Positions 50,846 through 59,431 of a DNA stretch of 63,320 bases are shown piece by piece. The DNA comes from Phycisphaerales bacterium UBA7812. Lineage in GTDB: Bacteria > Planctomycetota > Phycisphaerae > Phycisphaerales > UBA1924. The DNA lies in contig DLBY01000080.1 of assembly GCA_002480345.1 (NCBI GenBank), positions 1-63,320 on the forward strand. The letters are read 5' to 3'. Under the pieces are notes generated by a model, which was not told the DNA's origin, did not search any database, and saw nothing but the letters and a program-made list of their open reading frames with translations. Within the stretch, counting starts at the first letter, position 1, and each line of letters starts with the position of its first letter. Made by a program: the position numbers and the translations under genes.

Positions 50846-51826
50846 ATGAAGGTCGTGATCGCGGACAAGGCGGAGCAATCGCTCGTGGACGGGCTCGGGG
50901 CGCTGGGATGCGAGGTGCACCTGGATCCCTCCCTGGACGGCGCCTCCCTCGAGGCGTGCCTGGGTGAGCAGCAGCCCGAGGTGTTGGTGGTGCGCTCGAC
51001 GAAGGTCCCCGCGGCGGCGATCGAGAAGGGCGCCCCCGCGCTCAAGCTGATCATCCGCGCCGGATCGGGGTACGACAACATCGACGGCAAGGCAGCGCAC
51101 GGGCAGGATGTCGCGGTGTGCAACACGCCGGGCATGAACGCCGTCGCGGTCGCGGAGCTCGCGATGGGGCACCTGATCAGCCTCGATCGTCGCCTGTGTG
51201 ACCAGAACGCTCAGCTCAAAGCGGGGCACTGGAACAAGAAGGAATTCAGCAAGGCGCGTGGTCTGAAGGGCAGCACGCTGCTCGTGGTCGGCGCGGGCGC
51301 CATCGGTCGCGAGGTCGTCACTCGGGCGAAGGCGTTCGGGATCGAGGTGAGCATCTTCGATCCGAATATCACGGAGCAGGAAATCGAGCGGTTGGGCGCG
51401 TCCCCTGTCGAGGGTTCCCGCTCGGCGCTCCTCGCGGCGCTGCCCGGGTTCGACGCGGTCTCGATGCATGTCCCCGCGATCGAATCGACCAAGGGGATGT
51501 GCGACTCTGCGTTCTTTGAGGCGATGAAGCCCGGCGCGTCGTTCGTCAACACGAGCCGCGGCGCGATCGTCGACGAGCCCGCCCTGATCGCGGCGGTGCA
51601 GACCGGGAAGATCCGTGCAGGGCTGGATGTCTACTGCGACCAGCCCTCCGAGAAGGACACGCCGTGGGAGACCCCCGTCGCGGAGTTGGACGGGGTGTAC
51701 TGCTCGCACCACTGCGGGGCTTCGACCGACCAGGCGCAGAACGCTGTCGCGGAGGAGGTCGTGCGGATGGTCCGCCTGTACAAGTCGGACCGGGCGATCG
51801 TGCACTGCGTGAACGGGGTCGCGTGA
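50846..51826 (+). CDS. serA: D-3-phosphoglycerate dehydrogenase
   Basis: The 326-residue protein is a short, ACT-less D-2-hydroxyacid dehydrogenase. The NAD motif is VVGAGAIGREVV, and catalytic Arg (RAGSGYDNID), Glu and His (SHHCGASTDQA) are in place; SFVNTSRGAIVDEPAL is typical of the family. It would oxidise 3-phosphoglycerate, the first step to serine. The assignment rests on the neighbouring serC; other substrates such as glyoxylate are possible. ATG 50846 follows GAGAGGTG. serC begins 112 bases downstream on the same strand. serB is not in the window. Confidence 0.9.
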   Translation: MKVVIADKAEQSLVDGLGALGCEVHLDPSLDGASLEACLGEQQPEVLVVRSTKVPAAAIEKGAPALKLIIRAGSGYDNIDGKAAHGQDVAVCNTPGMNAVAVAELAMGHLISLDRRLCDQNAQLKAGHWNKKEFSKARGLKGSTLLVVGAGAIGREVVTRAKAFGIEVSIFDPNITEQEIERLGASPVEGSRSALLAALPGFDAVSMHVPAIESTKGMCDSAFFEAMKPGASFVNTSRGAIVDEPALIAAVQTGKIRAGLDVYCDQPSEKDTPWETPVAELDGVYCSHHCGASTDQAQNAVAEEVVRMVRLYKSDRAIVHCVNGVA

Positions 51827-51938
51827 CCCTGCCTTCTGCCGCGGGTCGGCGTCGATATCATAAAAGGGCCGCCCGCGCGTGGGCGGTGCCGGGGACGGAG
51901 CGGCCGGGTCGGCCGCGGTCGCGATTGGAGGTCGGGTG

Positions 51939-53045
51939 ATGGGCGAACGGATATTCAATTTCTCTGCGGGCCCGGCGACGCTGCCCGAATCGGTGCTCAA
52001 GCAGGCGCAGCGGGATGTCTTCGACATCTTCGATTCGGGGATCGGGATCTTGGAGCACAGCCATCGCGGGAAGGTGTTCGACCGGATCACCCACGAGACG
52101 GAGGCGGACTGCCGCGCCGTCGGGAACATCCCCGACGACTACGCGGTGACCTGGATGCAGGGCGGCGCGACGAGCCAGTGCTATTTCGTGCCCGCGAACC
52201 TGCTCCCCCCGGACCGGACCGCGGACTACTTCCAGACCGGCAAGTGGGCGAACGACTCGATCAAGGAAGCCCCGCTCTACGGCACCTGCCACATTTGCGG
52301 CTCGAGCAAGGCGACCAACTACGACCACATCCCGATGGGCGGTGAGGTCAGCTACTCGGACAACCCGGTGTATGTCCACTTCACGAGCAACAACACGATC
52401 ATGGGGACGGAGTTCCCGACCGAGCCCGAGAACATCCCGGCTGGCGCGTTCCTCGTCGCGGACACCTCGAGCAACATGTTCAGCAAGCCGATCGATGTGA
52501 CCCGGTACGGGCTGATCTACGCGGGGGCGCAGAAGAACTTGGGGCCCAGCGGGATCACGCTCGTGATCGCGAAGAAGTCGATCATCGAGAACCCGGTGCG
52601 CGAGCTGCCCCAGATGATGCAGTACCGCAACCACGCGAACAAGGAAGGGCGGTTCAACACGCCCAACACCTTCGGCGTCTATCTCATGGGCCTGGTCTTC
52701 AAGTGGATCCTCGAGCAGGGCGGTCTGGAGGCAATCCAGAAGATCAACGAGGAGAAAGCGGCGGTGATCTACGATTTCCTGGATAGCCAGGACTTCTACA
52801 CCCCGCACGCGAAGACCGACAGCCGGAGCCTGATGAACATCACATTCAAGTGCCCGACGCCCGAACTCGACAAGCTGTTCATCGAGCAAGCGGCGGCGAA
52901 GGGGCTCGACGGACTGAAGGGGCACCGCTCCATCGGCGGGATGCGCGCCAGCATCTACAACGCGTTCCCGAAGGCGGGGTGCGAGGCGCTCGTCGACTTC
53001 ATGAAGTCCTTTGCGCACGAGCACGCGGGGGCCGCGACTGCCTGA
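51939..53045 (+). CDS. serC: Phosphoserine aminotransferase
   Basis: The 368-residue enzyme is a class V aminotransferase: NFSAGPATLPESVLKQ, EHSHRGKVFD, FTSNNTIMGTEF, VADTSSNMFSKPIDV, and the PLP lysine in YAGAQKNLGPSG. It ends KGHRSIGGMRASIYNAF. It converts 3-phosphohydroxypyruvate and glutamate to phosphoserine, and can act in PLP synthesis. A Cys pair CHICGSS lies near residue 110 in the region that is normally VVASSEDK-like. ATG 51939 follows GGAGG. It has its own terminator at 53068. Confidence 0.95.
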   Translation: MGERIFNFSAGPATLPESVLKQAQRDVFDIFDSGIGILEHSHRGKVFDRITHETEADCRAVGNIPDDYAVTWMQGGATSQCYFVPANLLPPDRTADYFQTGKWANDSIKEAPLYGTCHICGSSKATNYDHIPMGGEVSYSDNPVYVHFTSNNTIMGTEFPTEPENIPAGAFLVADTSSNMFSKPIDVTRYGLIYAGAQKNLGPSGITLVIAKKSIIENPVRELPQMMQYRNHANKEGRFNTPNTFGVYLMGLVFKWILEQGGLEAIQKINEEKAAVIYDFLDSQDFYTPHAKTDSRSLMNITFKCPTPELDKLFIEQAAAKGLDGLKGHRSIGGMRASIYNAFPKAGCEALVDFMKSFAHEHAGAATA

Positions 53046-53067
53046 AACCAGCGAAAGTCATTCACCG

Positions 53068-53095
53068 AGCCCGGGCGTTCGTGCCCGGGCTTTTT
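53068..53095 (+). terminator. Rho-independent terminator of serC
   Basis: AGCCCGGGC (53068-53076) pairs with GCCCGGGCT (53083-53091); a G.T pair closes a TTCG tetraloop, and TTTTT follows. It lies about 22 bases past the serC stop. Confidence 0.92.
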
Positions 53096-53122
53096 CGTGC
53101 GCACGAAGCGAGCGAGAGCGGC

Positions 53123-54154
53123 CTACCCGCGGAGCCGCGCGAGGCAGGCTTCGAGTACTTCCTGGGTCGTGATCCGCTCCATCATGGGGACACCGACCCG
53201 CTCGTCCTTGTGGTCGAAGCGGTCTCCCGCTCGGAGATGCTGGATGACATCGCGTTCGCGGCGGTAGGGCCCGACGCGCTCGACGCGGGTGGGCCCGAAC
53301 AACGCGACGAGCGGCCTGTCGAATCCGACCGCCATGTGCAGCGCCGCCGAGTCGTTCGCGACGACGAGCGATGAACGCTCGATGACCGCCATCAGGCGCG
53401 CGATGGAGGTTTCCCCGACGAGGTCGATCGCGCGGGGCTCCCCAGCCGCCCACCCGAGCAGGGGGCGGATCTGGTCCCGCTCGCCCGGGCCGCCCACGAC
53501 CACGACACGCTCAACGCCCGACGCAAGCAGGTGCCGGGCGAGGTCGGTGAACCGCTCGGCGGGCCACTGCTTGCCCGGCCAGCGGCTGGTCGGCGCGACG
53601 ACTACGAATCGCGACACGCTCCAGGGTTGGCTCGCGGCCCACGCGCGCGCATCCGGATCGGTGTAGAGACGCATATCGCGGTCCGCGTTGATTCCCAGTG
53701 AGCCGAGGAGCACTCGCATGCGGTCCACCGCGTGCCGGGACCGATCGGCATGGATGGTTCGGTTGTAAAAGACGCGCGCGCATTCAGCGGCGTTGCGGTA
53801 CCCAACGCGCCGGCTCGCCCCGGTCCACCGGGCAAACAGGCCGCTGCGGAAGAGCCCCTGCGCATCGATGACGAGGTCATAACGGGGTCGGCGGCGGAGC
53901 GTGCTGTTCATCCACGCGAGCGCGGGGAACGGGTTGCCCTTTCTGCTGGTGGCGCCCAACCCTCCGCGGGGGAACGCGACCACATTGTCCAGCGCGGGAT
54001 GGTGCCGGATTGCGTCGGCAAACGAGTCCTGCACGAGCCAGTCGATCGTCGCGCGGGGGAACGCGGTACGCAGGCTCGTCAGCAGCGGCACGCTCCGGCA
54101 AACATCGCCGAGCGCGCTGGGGCGGATGATCAGGATGCGACGGGGATGGGGCAC
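53123..54154 (-). CDS. Glycosyltransferase family 9 (heptosyltransferase-like)
   Basis: The 343-residue protein follows the ADP-heptose:LPS heptosyltransferase plan: RILIIRPSALGDVCRSVPLL, DLVIDAQGLFRSGLFARWTGA, RVGYRNAAECARVFYNRT, VVVAPTSRWPGKQWP, VVVVGGPGERDQ, LVVANDSAALHMAVGFDRPLVALFGPT. It would add a sugar, likely a heptose, to a lipopolysaccharide core or another glycan. Planctomycetes are reported to make LPS, so this is plausible. It begins near the MBL-fold gene and reads away from it; the two share the minus strand with 32 bases between. Confidence 0.9.
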   Translation of the reverse strand: MPHPRRILIIRPSALGDVCRSVPLLTSLRTAFPRATIDWLVQDSFADAIRHHPALDNVVAFPRGGLGATSRKGNPFPALAWMNSTLRRRPRYDLVIDAQGLFRSGLFARWTGASRRVGYRNAAECARVFYNRTIHADRSRHAVDRMRVLLGSLGINADRDMRLYTDPDARAWAASQPWSVSRFVVVAPTSRWPGKQWPAERFTDLARHLLASGVERVVVVGGPGERDQIRPLLGWAAGEPRAIDLVGETSIARLMAVIERSSLVVANDSAALHMAVGFDRPLVALFGPTRVERVGPYRRERDVIQHLRAGDRFDHKDERVGVPMMERITTQEVLEACLARLRG

Positions 54155-54186
54155 GCCGTTCGGTCCTGGGAGGAGGAGTGGGGCGA

Positions 54187-54858
54187 TCAGCCCGGAACGA
54201 ATGGATTCGTGCGCTTCTCATCGCCCACGGTCGTCGCGGGGCCGTGCCCCGGGAGGAGGACCGTTTCGTCAGGGAGGGCGTAGATCTTGTCGCGGATGGA
54301 CCGCTCGAGGACCGCGAAACTGCATCCCGGGAAGTCGGTCCGCCCGACCGATCCCTTGAAGATCGCGTCGCCGCAGATGCAGACCCCGGCCTCTTCGCAA
54401 AAGAGCGATACGCTCCCCGGGGAATGCCCGGGGGTGTGCAGGACGCGCCACGCCCGACCGGCGAGGGAGAGGGTGTCCCCGTCGGCGAGCAACCGATCGG
54501 CCGGGGGGGCGGTCACCGGGTTGGGCGAGAAGCCCGAGAGGTTGAGGTTGGCATCGGTGAGCCAGTCCCGCTCCGCTTCGTGGATCAGGATCGGCGCATC
54601 GGGGAAGCGTCGTTTCGCGGCGCCGAGCCCCGCGATGTGATCGACATGCGCGTGCGTCAGGACCAGCGCTTCGGGGACGAGGGCATCGCGTTCCAACTGC
54701 TCGAGCAGGGGCTCGCTTTCGAAACTGAAGTCTGCGACCCAGCACGACGATTCGCCCTCGGGCGTTTCGCCGTGGATGATGTAGCAGTTTGTCTGGTAAG
54801 GCCCCAGGCAGAACGGGTCGATCTTCGGGGCTTTGGTCGGGTGGGTGCGGTCTGTCAT
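54187..54858 (-). CDS. MBL-fold metallo-hydrolase, glyoxalase II-like
   Basis: The 223-residue protein has the full metallo-beta-lactamase metal set: TNCYIIHGETPEG at the start, LTHAHVDHIAGLG (HxHxDH), HTPGHSPGSVSLF, CGDAIFKGSVGRTDF, and LPGHGPATTVGDEK at the end. It is of the small glyoxalase II-like (YcbL) type, which may hydrolyse S-lactoylglutathione or other thioesters. ATG 54858 is chosen; the frame is open upstream. It is divergent from the cupin gene, 79 bases away. Confidence 0.9.
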   Translation of the reverse strand: MTDRTHPTKAPKIDPFCLGPYQTNCYIIHGETPEGESSCWVADFSFESEPLLEQLERDALVPEALVLTHAHVDHIAGLGAAKRRFPDAPILIHEAERDWLTDANLNLSGFSPNPVTAPPADRLLADGDTLSLAGRAWRVLHTPGHSPGSVSLFCEEAGVCICGDAIFKGSVGRTDFPGCSFAVLERSIRDKIYALPDETVLLPGHGPATTVGDEKRTNPFVPG

Positions 54859-54937
54859 GTCCGAATCAGTGTAGAATGTGTTCGGGCCCCGGTCGCGGGC
54901 CCCGCCGGCACGGAACCCGGTGAGCACGGAGGCTCGG

Positions 54938-55306
54938 ATGCTGATCCGCAATATCGATGAGGTCGAGCGCTCCCCCGTTCAGATGGATGGGGTGAAGGAC
55001 GCCCGGATGGCGGTCATGGTGGGGCGCGACGACGGCGCGCCCAACTTCGCGCTCCGCCAGTTCGAGGTGGCGCCGGGGGGGAACACGCCCCGGCACAGCC
55101 ATGATTACGAGCACGAGGTGTTCGTGGTCTCCGGCTCGGGGACGGTGCTGCTCGAGGGGGCGGAGCGTCCCGTCAAGGGTGGGGATGTGATCTATGTCCC
55201 CGCGGACGAGGAGCACCAGTTCAGGGCCTCGACGGGGGAAGCGCTCCGGTTTCTGTGCATCGTCCCGGTGACGCGGGATTGTGGGGAGCCCGTCCCGGGG
55301 AGTTGA
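54938..55306 (+). CDS. Cupin domain protein
   Basis: The 122-residue single cupin has the two motifs. Motif 1 is PRHSHDYEHEVFVVSGSG (His, His, Glu ligands) and motif 2 is GDVIYVPADEEHQFRA with the last His. Metal binding is expected; catalysis or ligand binding is unknown. ATG 54938 follows ACGGAGG. The gene ends 44 bases before the next. Confidence 0.88.
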   Translation: MLIRNIDEVERSPVQMDGVKDARMAVMVGRDDGAPNFALRQFEVAPGGNTPRHSHDYEHEVFVVSGSGTVLLEGAERPVKGGDVIYVPADEEHQFRASTGEALRFLCIVPVTRDCGEPVPGS

Positions 55307-55350
55307 AGAGGGCGGAGACCCGCCGTCTCGGCGGGCGGATTGAGGTGTGC

Positions 55351-56295
55351 ATGGCAGCGCAGAACGCACCATCCCAGGCGCCGATCTGGACCGCGGTGAT
55401 CTATGCCGCGGTGGTGGTCATCGGCTTGCTCCTGGAGTTCCTCGGGTTCGACCGCGGGTCGGATCTGTTCCTGTTGGCGGGGATCCTCGCGATCCTCGGC
55501 GTCGTGCTGTTCGCGCCCGCAGTGTGGGCGCTTCGGAGCGCCGGGTCCGCTCGGGATGCGCGCACCGACCGGCTCGTCGAGGCACTCGAACGCCTCGCCC
55601 AGGAGCAGGCGTTGTCCGACGACGCGAGGCGGGTGCTCAATCGGCGGCACGAACGCGGGATCCTCTGCCGCGCGATCGAGGAAGACATCGCGCGCGAGGA
55701 CTGGGACGCGGCGACGGTGCTCGTCAAGGAACTCGCGGAGCGGTTCGGCTATCGGCAGGAGGCCGAGGAGTTCCGCCAGCGGATCGAATCGGTCCGCGCC
55801 CGGACGACGGATGTGAAGGTCAGCGACGCGATCCGGAATCTCGACGCGTTGATCGTTCGTCGGCAGTGGGACGAGGCCTCCGCGGAGGCGTCGCGGATCA
55901 CCCGCGTGTACGCGGAGTCCCCTCGAGTCGAGGGCCTGCGCCATCGGGTCGAGCGTGCCCGCGGGCAGTACAAGGCGGATCTCGAGCGACGGTTCCTCCA
56001 CGCGGCGAAGGACGAGCGCGCAGAAGAGGCGCACGAACTGCTCAAGGAACTCGACCAGTACCTCACCGAGGCGGAAGCGGAGCCCTACCAGGAACTCGCG
56101 CGCGGTGTGATCGGCAAGGCGAGGGAAAACCTCGGGGTGCAGTTCAAGCTCGCGGCTCAGGACCGGGATTGGGCGCGGGCCGCGGATGTCGGGGAACGCA
56201 TCATCCGGGATTTCCCCAACACGCGGATGGCCGAAGAGATCCGCGCCGTCATCGACGGCATCCGCGAGCGAGCGGCGATGCAGCAGCGGGCGTGA
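55351..56295 (+). CDS. Membrane protein with C-terminal TPR-like helical repeats
   Basis: The 314-residue protein has two N-terminal membrane segments (WTAVIYAAVVVIGLLLEFL, LFLLAGILAILGVVLFAPAVWAL-type) and a cytoplasmic helical domain. Three TPR-like repeats are seen, each with a WD/WA-xA helix followed by a second: DWDAATVLVKELAERFG, QWDEASAEASRITRVYAES, DWARAADVGERIIRDFPN. This suggests protein-protein contacts at the membrane. No named family was recognised. It is 44 bases after the cupin gene and convergent with lspA. Confidence 0.75.
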   Translation: MAAQNAPSQAPIWTAVIYAAVVVIGLLLEFLGFDRGSDLFLLAGILAILGVVLFAPAVWALRSAGSARDARTDRLVEALERLAQEQALSDDARRVLNRRHERGILCRAIEEDIAREDWDAATVLVKELAERFGYRQEAEEFRQRIESVRARTTDVKVSDAIRNLDALIVRRQWDEASAEASRITRVYAESPRVEGLRHRVERARGQYKADLERRFLHAAKDERAEEAHELLKELDQYLTEAEAEPYQELARGVIGKARENLGVQFKLAAQDRDWARAADVGERIIRDFPNTRMAEEIRAVIDGIRERAAMQQRA

Positions 56296-56349
56296 TCGCG
56301 GTTTCGGATCCGGGACACGACGGCGGCAAGGCTGTCCGAGGCGGACGGC

Positions 56350-57072
56350 TCAACCGCGATCGTTGCTCTCGGCGTCCGCCCCTTCGGATTCGTGGTGGTG
56401 GTGATCCGCGGGGATGCGCCAGCACATCACGAGCAGCATGCCGATCCCGATGATGAGCCACAGGTCGGCGATGTTGGAGACATAGGGCCAGACCTCGTCG
56501 GAGCCGTTGGGCCAATTGAGTCCGAAGGGGAGCTGCACGCCCGGCAGGGGGTGGATGAAATCGCGGACGCACGCGAAACGGAGGCGGTCGTAGAGGTTGC
56601 CAAGACCGCCCGAGAGGAGCAGGCCGATCGCGAGGTGCGCCATGCGGTCGCGCGGGCGGGTCCAATTCAGGAAGACATGCATCGCGAAAAGCACCGCGAA
56701 GGCGGTGAAGGTCACGAAGAGCCACCGTTGACCCGCGCCGATGCCGAAGACCGCGCCGGGGTTGAGCACCAGCGTCAGATCGAGCACACCCGGGATCACC
56801 GTGACGGGATCGTGCGCCGGAAGCAGATCGCCCAGACGGTCGGTCGACAGCACGGCCTCACGCTCGACGACCGCGGGGCTGCTCGCGATGTACCGGAACG
56901 CGGCCCATTTGCTCGCGAGATCGCTGACCAGGCCCAGCGCGAGTGTCGCGAGCATCAACGCCCAGGCGCGTGGGCAGGAACGCGTGCGCCGGGGCACCGC
57001 CGCGGGCCGGGGCGGGCTGGCATCACCTCGGTCGTCAGCGGGTGAATCGTTTGCGTGGTCAGAATCCGCCAC
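56350..57072 (-). CDS. lspA: Lipoprotein signal peptidase (signal peptidase II)
   Basis: The 240-residue protein has four membrane segments and the catalytic Asp pair in GNLYDRLR and NIADLWLI. The conserved Asn-Pro-Gly is in LVLNPGAVFGIG. It cleaves the signal peptide of prolipoproteins after lipid attachment, consistent with several lipoprotein genes in this window. It is longer than the usual 160-190 residues because of a polar N-terminal region of about 40 residues and an inserted loop after the first helix (SSPAVVEREAVLSTDRLG). It ends in a His-rich stretch. GTG 57072 overlaps the DksA-like stop by 14 bases; the start is uncertain. Confidence 0.93.
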   Translation of the reverse strand: MADSDHANDSPADDRGDASPPRPAAVPRRTRSCPRAWALMLATLALGLVSDLASKWAAFRYIASSPAVVEREAVLSTDRLGDLLPAHDPVTVIPGVLDLTLVLNPGAVFGIGAGQRWLFVTFTAFAVLFAMHVFLNWTRPRDRMAHLAIGLLLSGGLGNLYDRLRFACVRDFIHPLPGVQLPFGLNWPNGSDEVWPYVSNIADLWLIIGIGMLLVMCWRIPADHHHHESEGADAESNDRG

Positions 57073-58132
57073 CGCGCCGTTCCATCTCGCGAGCCGCTTC
57101 GATCGAGTAGCGAGCCCAAGGCAGTTCCTGGAGACGCGTCTTGTGGATGGGCTTTCCGGTGCGTTCGCAAACGCCGTAAGTGCGGTTGTCGATGCGCGCC
57201 AGGGCGTCGTCGATCTCCTTGATCAAGCGGCGGTCCGCGGCGGCGAGATCGAGGGAGAGCGATTGCTCGTAGCTGTCCGAACCCTGGTCGGCGAGGTGCT
57301 GGGGAAGATGGCTGAGGTTGCCCGAGTTGGAGCGCAGCGCATCGGCCTCCATCTGCTCGATGTCGCCGAACAGCTCGGCCCGCTTGATCAGCAGCAGGTT
57401 CTTGAACTTGGTCAGTTCCCGCTTGTTGAACGGGGACTTCTTGGGCGCGGTCGAGTCCGCGGCGGTCGACGCCGCGGCCGCCTCGGCGTTGGGGCCCGAC
57501 GGGATCAGGGGCTTGCGCACGACGCCCGGACCGAGCAGGCTGCCACCGGGCGTTACGAAAGGCTTGCGGGGCTGCTTGGTCTTGCCACGCTTCTTGGAAC
57601 GATCGGACACGATCGTGATGCCCTTGCGGCCCGATTTCTTCGAGTTGTTCGACTTGTCCGAAGGGGTCTTGTCGCTCGCCTTGGCTTTCGCGCTCGGCTG
57701 GCTCGCACCACCGGCTTTCGCGGATCCAGAGGTCTTCTTCGGGGTCGTGCTCTTCTTCGTTGTCTTCTTCGCGGTGGACTTGGACTTCGCGGGCGCTTTC
57801 TTCGCAGGAGTCTTCTTCGAAGCGGTCTTCTTAGCCGTTGATTTCTTCGCTGCCGGCTTCTTTACGCCAGTCTTCTTGGTCGTCGACTTTTTAGCTGCCG
57901 GCTTCTTGGCGGCGGATTTCTTCGTGCCGGCAGATTTCGTTGACTTCTTGGTCGTCTTCTTGGCCGCGGTTTTTTTGGTCGTCGCGCCCTTCTTCGCGCG
58001 GCTCGACGACGCTTTGGTTTTCGAGGCGGTCTTCTTCGCCGTGGGCTTCTTGGACACCTTGGCGCGCGCCGATGCCTTCTTTTTGCTCGCGGCGGCGGGC
58101 TTGGTGGTCTTCTTCTTCGTCTTCTTGGCCAA
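57059..58132 (-). CDS. DksA/TraR-family protein with long lysine/alanine-rich N-terminal tail
   Basis: The 357-residue protein starts at TTG 58132 (AKKTKKKTT...), placed because GGGGGGT lies just upstream. Residues 1-170 are built of K/A/T/S-rich repeats (KKTAAKKTTKKST type), like histone H1 or AlgP tails, and should bind DNA or RNA. Residues about 245-357 match DksA: coiled coil (NKRELTKFKNLLLIKRAEL, SDSYEQSLSLDLAAADRRL), YGVCERTGKPIHKTRL and LPWARYSIEAAREMER. Only one of the four zinc Cys is kept (in YGVCERTG). DksA binds RNA polymerase and tunes the stringent response. It is followed by lspA with a 14-base overlap. Confidence 0.82.
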   Translation of the reverse strand: MAKKTKKKTTKPAAASKKKASARAKVSKKPTAKKTASKTKASSSRAKKGATTKKTAAKKTTKKSTKSAGTKKSAAKKPAAKKSTTKKTGVKKPAAKKSTAKKTASKKTPAKKAPAKSKSTAKKTTKKSTTPKKTSGSAKAGGASQPSAKAKASDKTPSDKSNNSKKSGRKGITIVSDRSKKRGKTKQPRKPFVTPGGSLLGPGVVRKPLIPSGPNAEAAAASTAADSTAPKKSPFNKRELTKFKNLLLIKRAELFGDIEQMEADALRSNSGNLSHLPQHLADQGSDSYEQSLSLDLAAADRRLIKEIDDALARIDNRTYGVCERTGKPIHKTRLQELPWARYSIEAAREMERRGGGF

Positions 58133-58302
58133 GGTACCCCCCAATACGGGCGGTTATCGGAAGGGCTGGTTCCCGTGGAACGGCGTCAAATCTATTCGTG
58201 GGCCTGATCGAAGTCAAAGGACAGCGATACCACAGGCGTACGCCGCTCTTTCGCGGTTTGTTCGTCGCGGAATACCTGTGGGAATCCACCAGAAGAGGTG
58301 AA

Positions 58303-59352
58303 TTATTCCGCCGACTCCGGCGTCGCGGCGCTCGCCTGCGCCTCGACTTCCTCCGTCACCTCGCCGAGTTTGCGGAATCGTTCGTACCGCGCGTCGAGCA
58401 GGTCCTGGACGGGCTGCTTCTTCAGGGCGGTCAATTCCCGGTCGATCCACTCGGTCATCGTCGCCGCCGTCGCCTTGGGGTCACGATGCGCGCCGCCCAG
58501 CGATTCGTCGATCACCGCGTCCACGATGCCCAGGCGGAGGTTGTCTGACGCGGTGAGCCGGAGCGCGTTCGCGGCTTCGCGGGTCGTCTGGTCGTTCGCC
58601 TGCTTCCAGAGGATCGCGGCGCACCCTTCGGGGCTGATGACCGAGTACCAGGCGTACCTGAGCATCGCGACCCGATCGGCGACCGCGATGCCGAGCGCGC
58701 CGCCCGAACCGCCCTCCCCGATCACGATCGAGACGATCGGGACCTTCAGCCTGCTCATCTCGCGGAGATTGACCGCGATCGCTTCCGCTTGGCCCCGTTC
58801 CTCTGCCCCCAGCCCCGGGTAGGCGCCCGGTGTGTCCACGAATGTCACGATGGGCAAGCCCATTTTCTCGGCGAGTTCCATCTTCAGCATCGCCTTGCGA
58901 TACCCCTCGGGGTGCGCACACCCGAAGTGGCAGGCGAGTTTCTCTTGGGTGGTCTTCCCCTTCTGGTGCCCGACGATCAGGACCTTGTGCGAGCCGATGC
59001 GCGCGAACCCGGTCACGATCGCGGGGTCGTCGCTGTAGCGTCGGTCGCCGTGCAGTTCGCAGAAGTCGCGGGCGAGCAGCGCGATGTAGTCGCGGGTCTG
59101 CGGGCGGTTGGGGTGGCGCGCGACGCGGACGATGTCCCAGGCGGTGAGCCCCTCGTAGATCTCGCGGAGGCGGTCGTCGCGGAGCGCGCGCAAGGTGTCC
59201 GGATCCTCGGGGCTGTCGGGGCGGGCACCCTCGACACCGCCGAAGGCCGGGATCTCGACGGGCTCGGTCGAGGTCCTTCCCTGCTCCGCGCGGCGGATCC
59301 TCTCATCGAGTTCGACGATCTCGCGCTCGAAATCGAGTTGGTAGAAGCTCAT
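58303..59352 (-). CDS. accA: Acetyl-CoA carboxylase carboxyltransferase subunit alpha
   Basis: The 349-residue protein has the AccA layout: LDFEREIVELDERIRRAE, AWDIVRVARHPNRPQTRDYI, FCELHGDRRYSDDPAIV, HQKGKTTQEKLACHFG, FVDTPGAYPGLGAEERGQAEAIA in outline, IGEGGSGGALGIAVADRV, YSVISPEGCAAILWK. It forms the carboxyltransferase with AccD, making malonyl-CoA for fatty acid synthesis. ATG 59352 follows GGAGGAA. It lies upstream of the DksA-like gene on the same strand with about 170 bases between, and is divergent from proC. Confidence 0.96.
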   Translation of the reverse strand: MSFYQLDFEREIVELDERIRRAEQGRTSTEPVEIPAFGGVEGARPDSPEDPDTLRALRDDRLREIYEGLTAWDIVRVARHPNRPQTRDYIALLARDFCELHGDRRYSDDPAIVTGFARIGSHKVLIVGHQKGKTTQEKLACHFGCAHPEGYRKAMLKMELAEKMGLPIVTFVDTPGAYPGLGAEERGQAEAIAVNLREMSRLKVPIVSIVIGEGGSGGALGIAVADRVAMLRYAWYSVISPEGCAAILWKQANDQTTREAANALRLTASDNLRLGIVDAVIDESLGGAHRDPKATAATMTEWIDRELTALKKQPVQDLLDARYERFRKLGEVTEEVEAQASAATPESAE

Positions 59353-59431
59353 TGGGGGTTCCTCCGGATCCCGGACGCACCCGTTCCGGGGCGGTTGACT
59401 CTCGCCGCTCGGGGGACCATAGGCTCTTTTC

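Noticed and set aside
51867..51886. Hairpin between serA and serC as a terminator
   Set aside because: CCGCCC/GGGCGG has a T run only for the minus strand, where no gene ends; on the plus strand there is no T tract, so the two ser genes may still be co-transcribed.
57620..58132. Assembly artefact or tandem DNA repeat in the lysine-rich tail
   Set aside because: The frame stays open, codons vary between repeats, and the DksA domain follows in the same frame, so it is better read as a real low-complexity tail.
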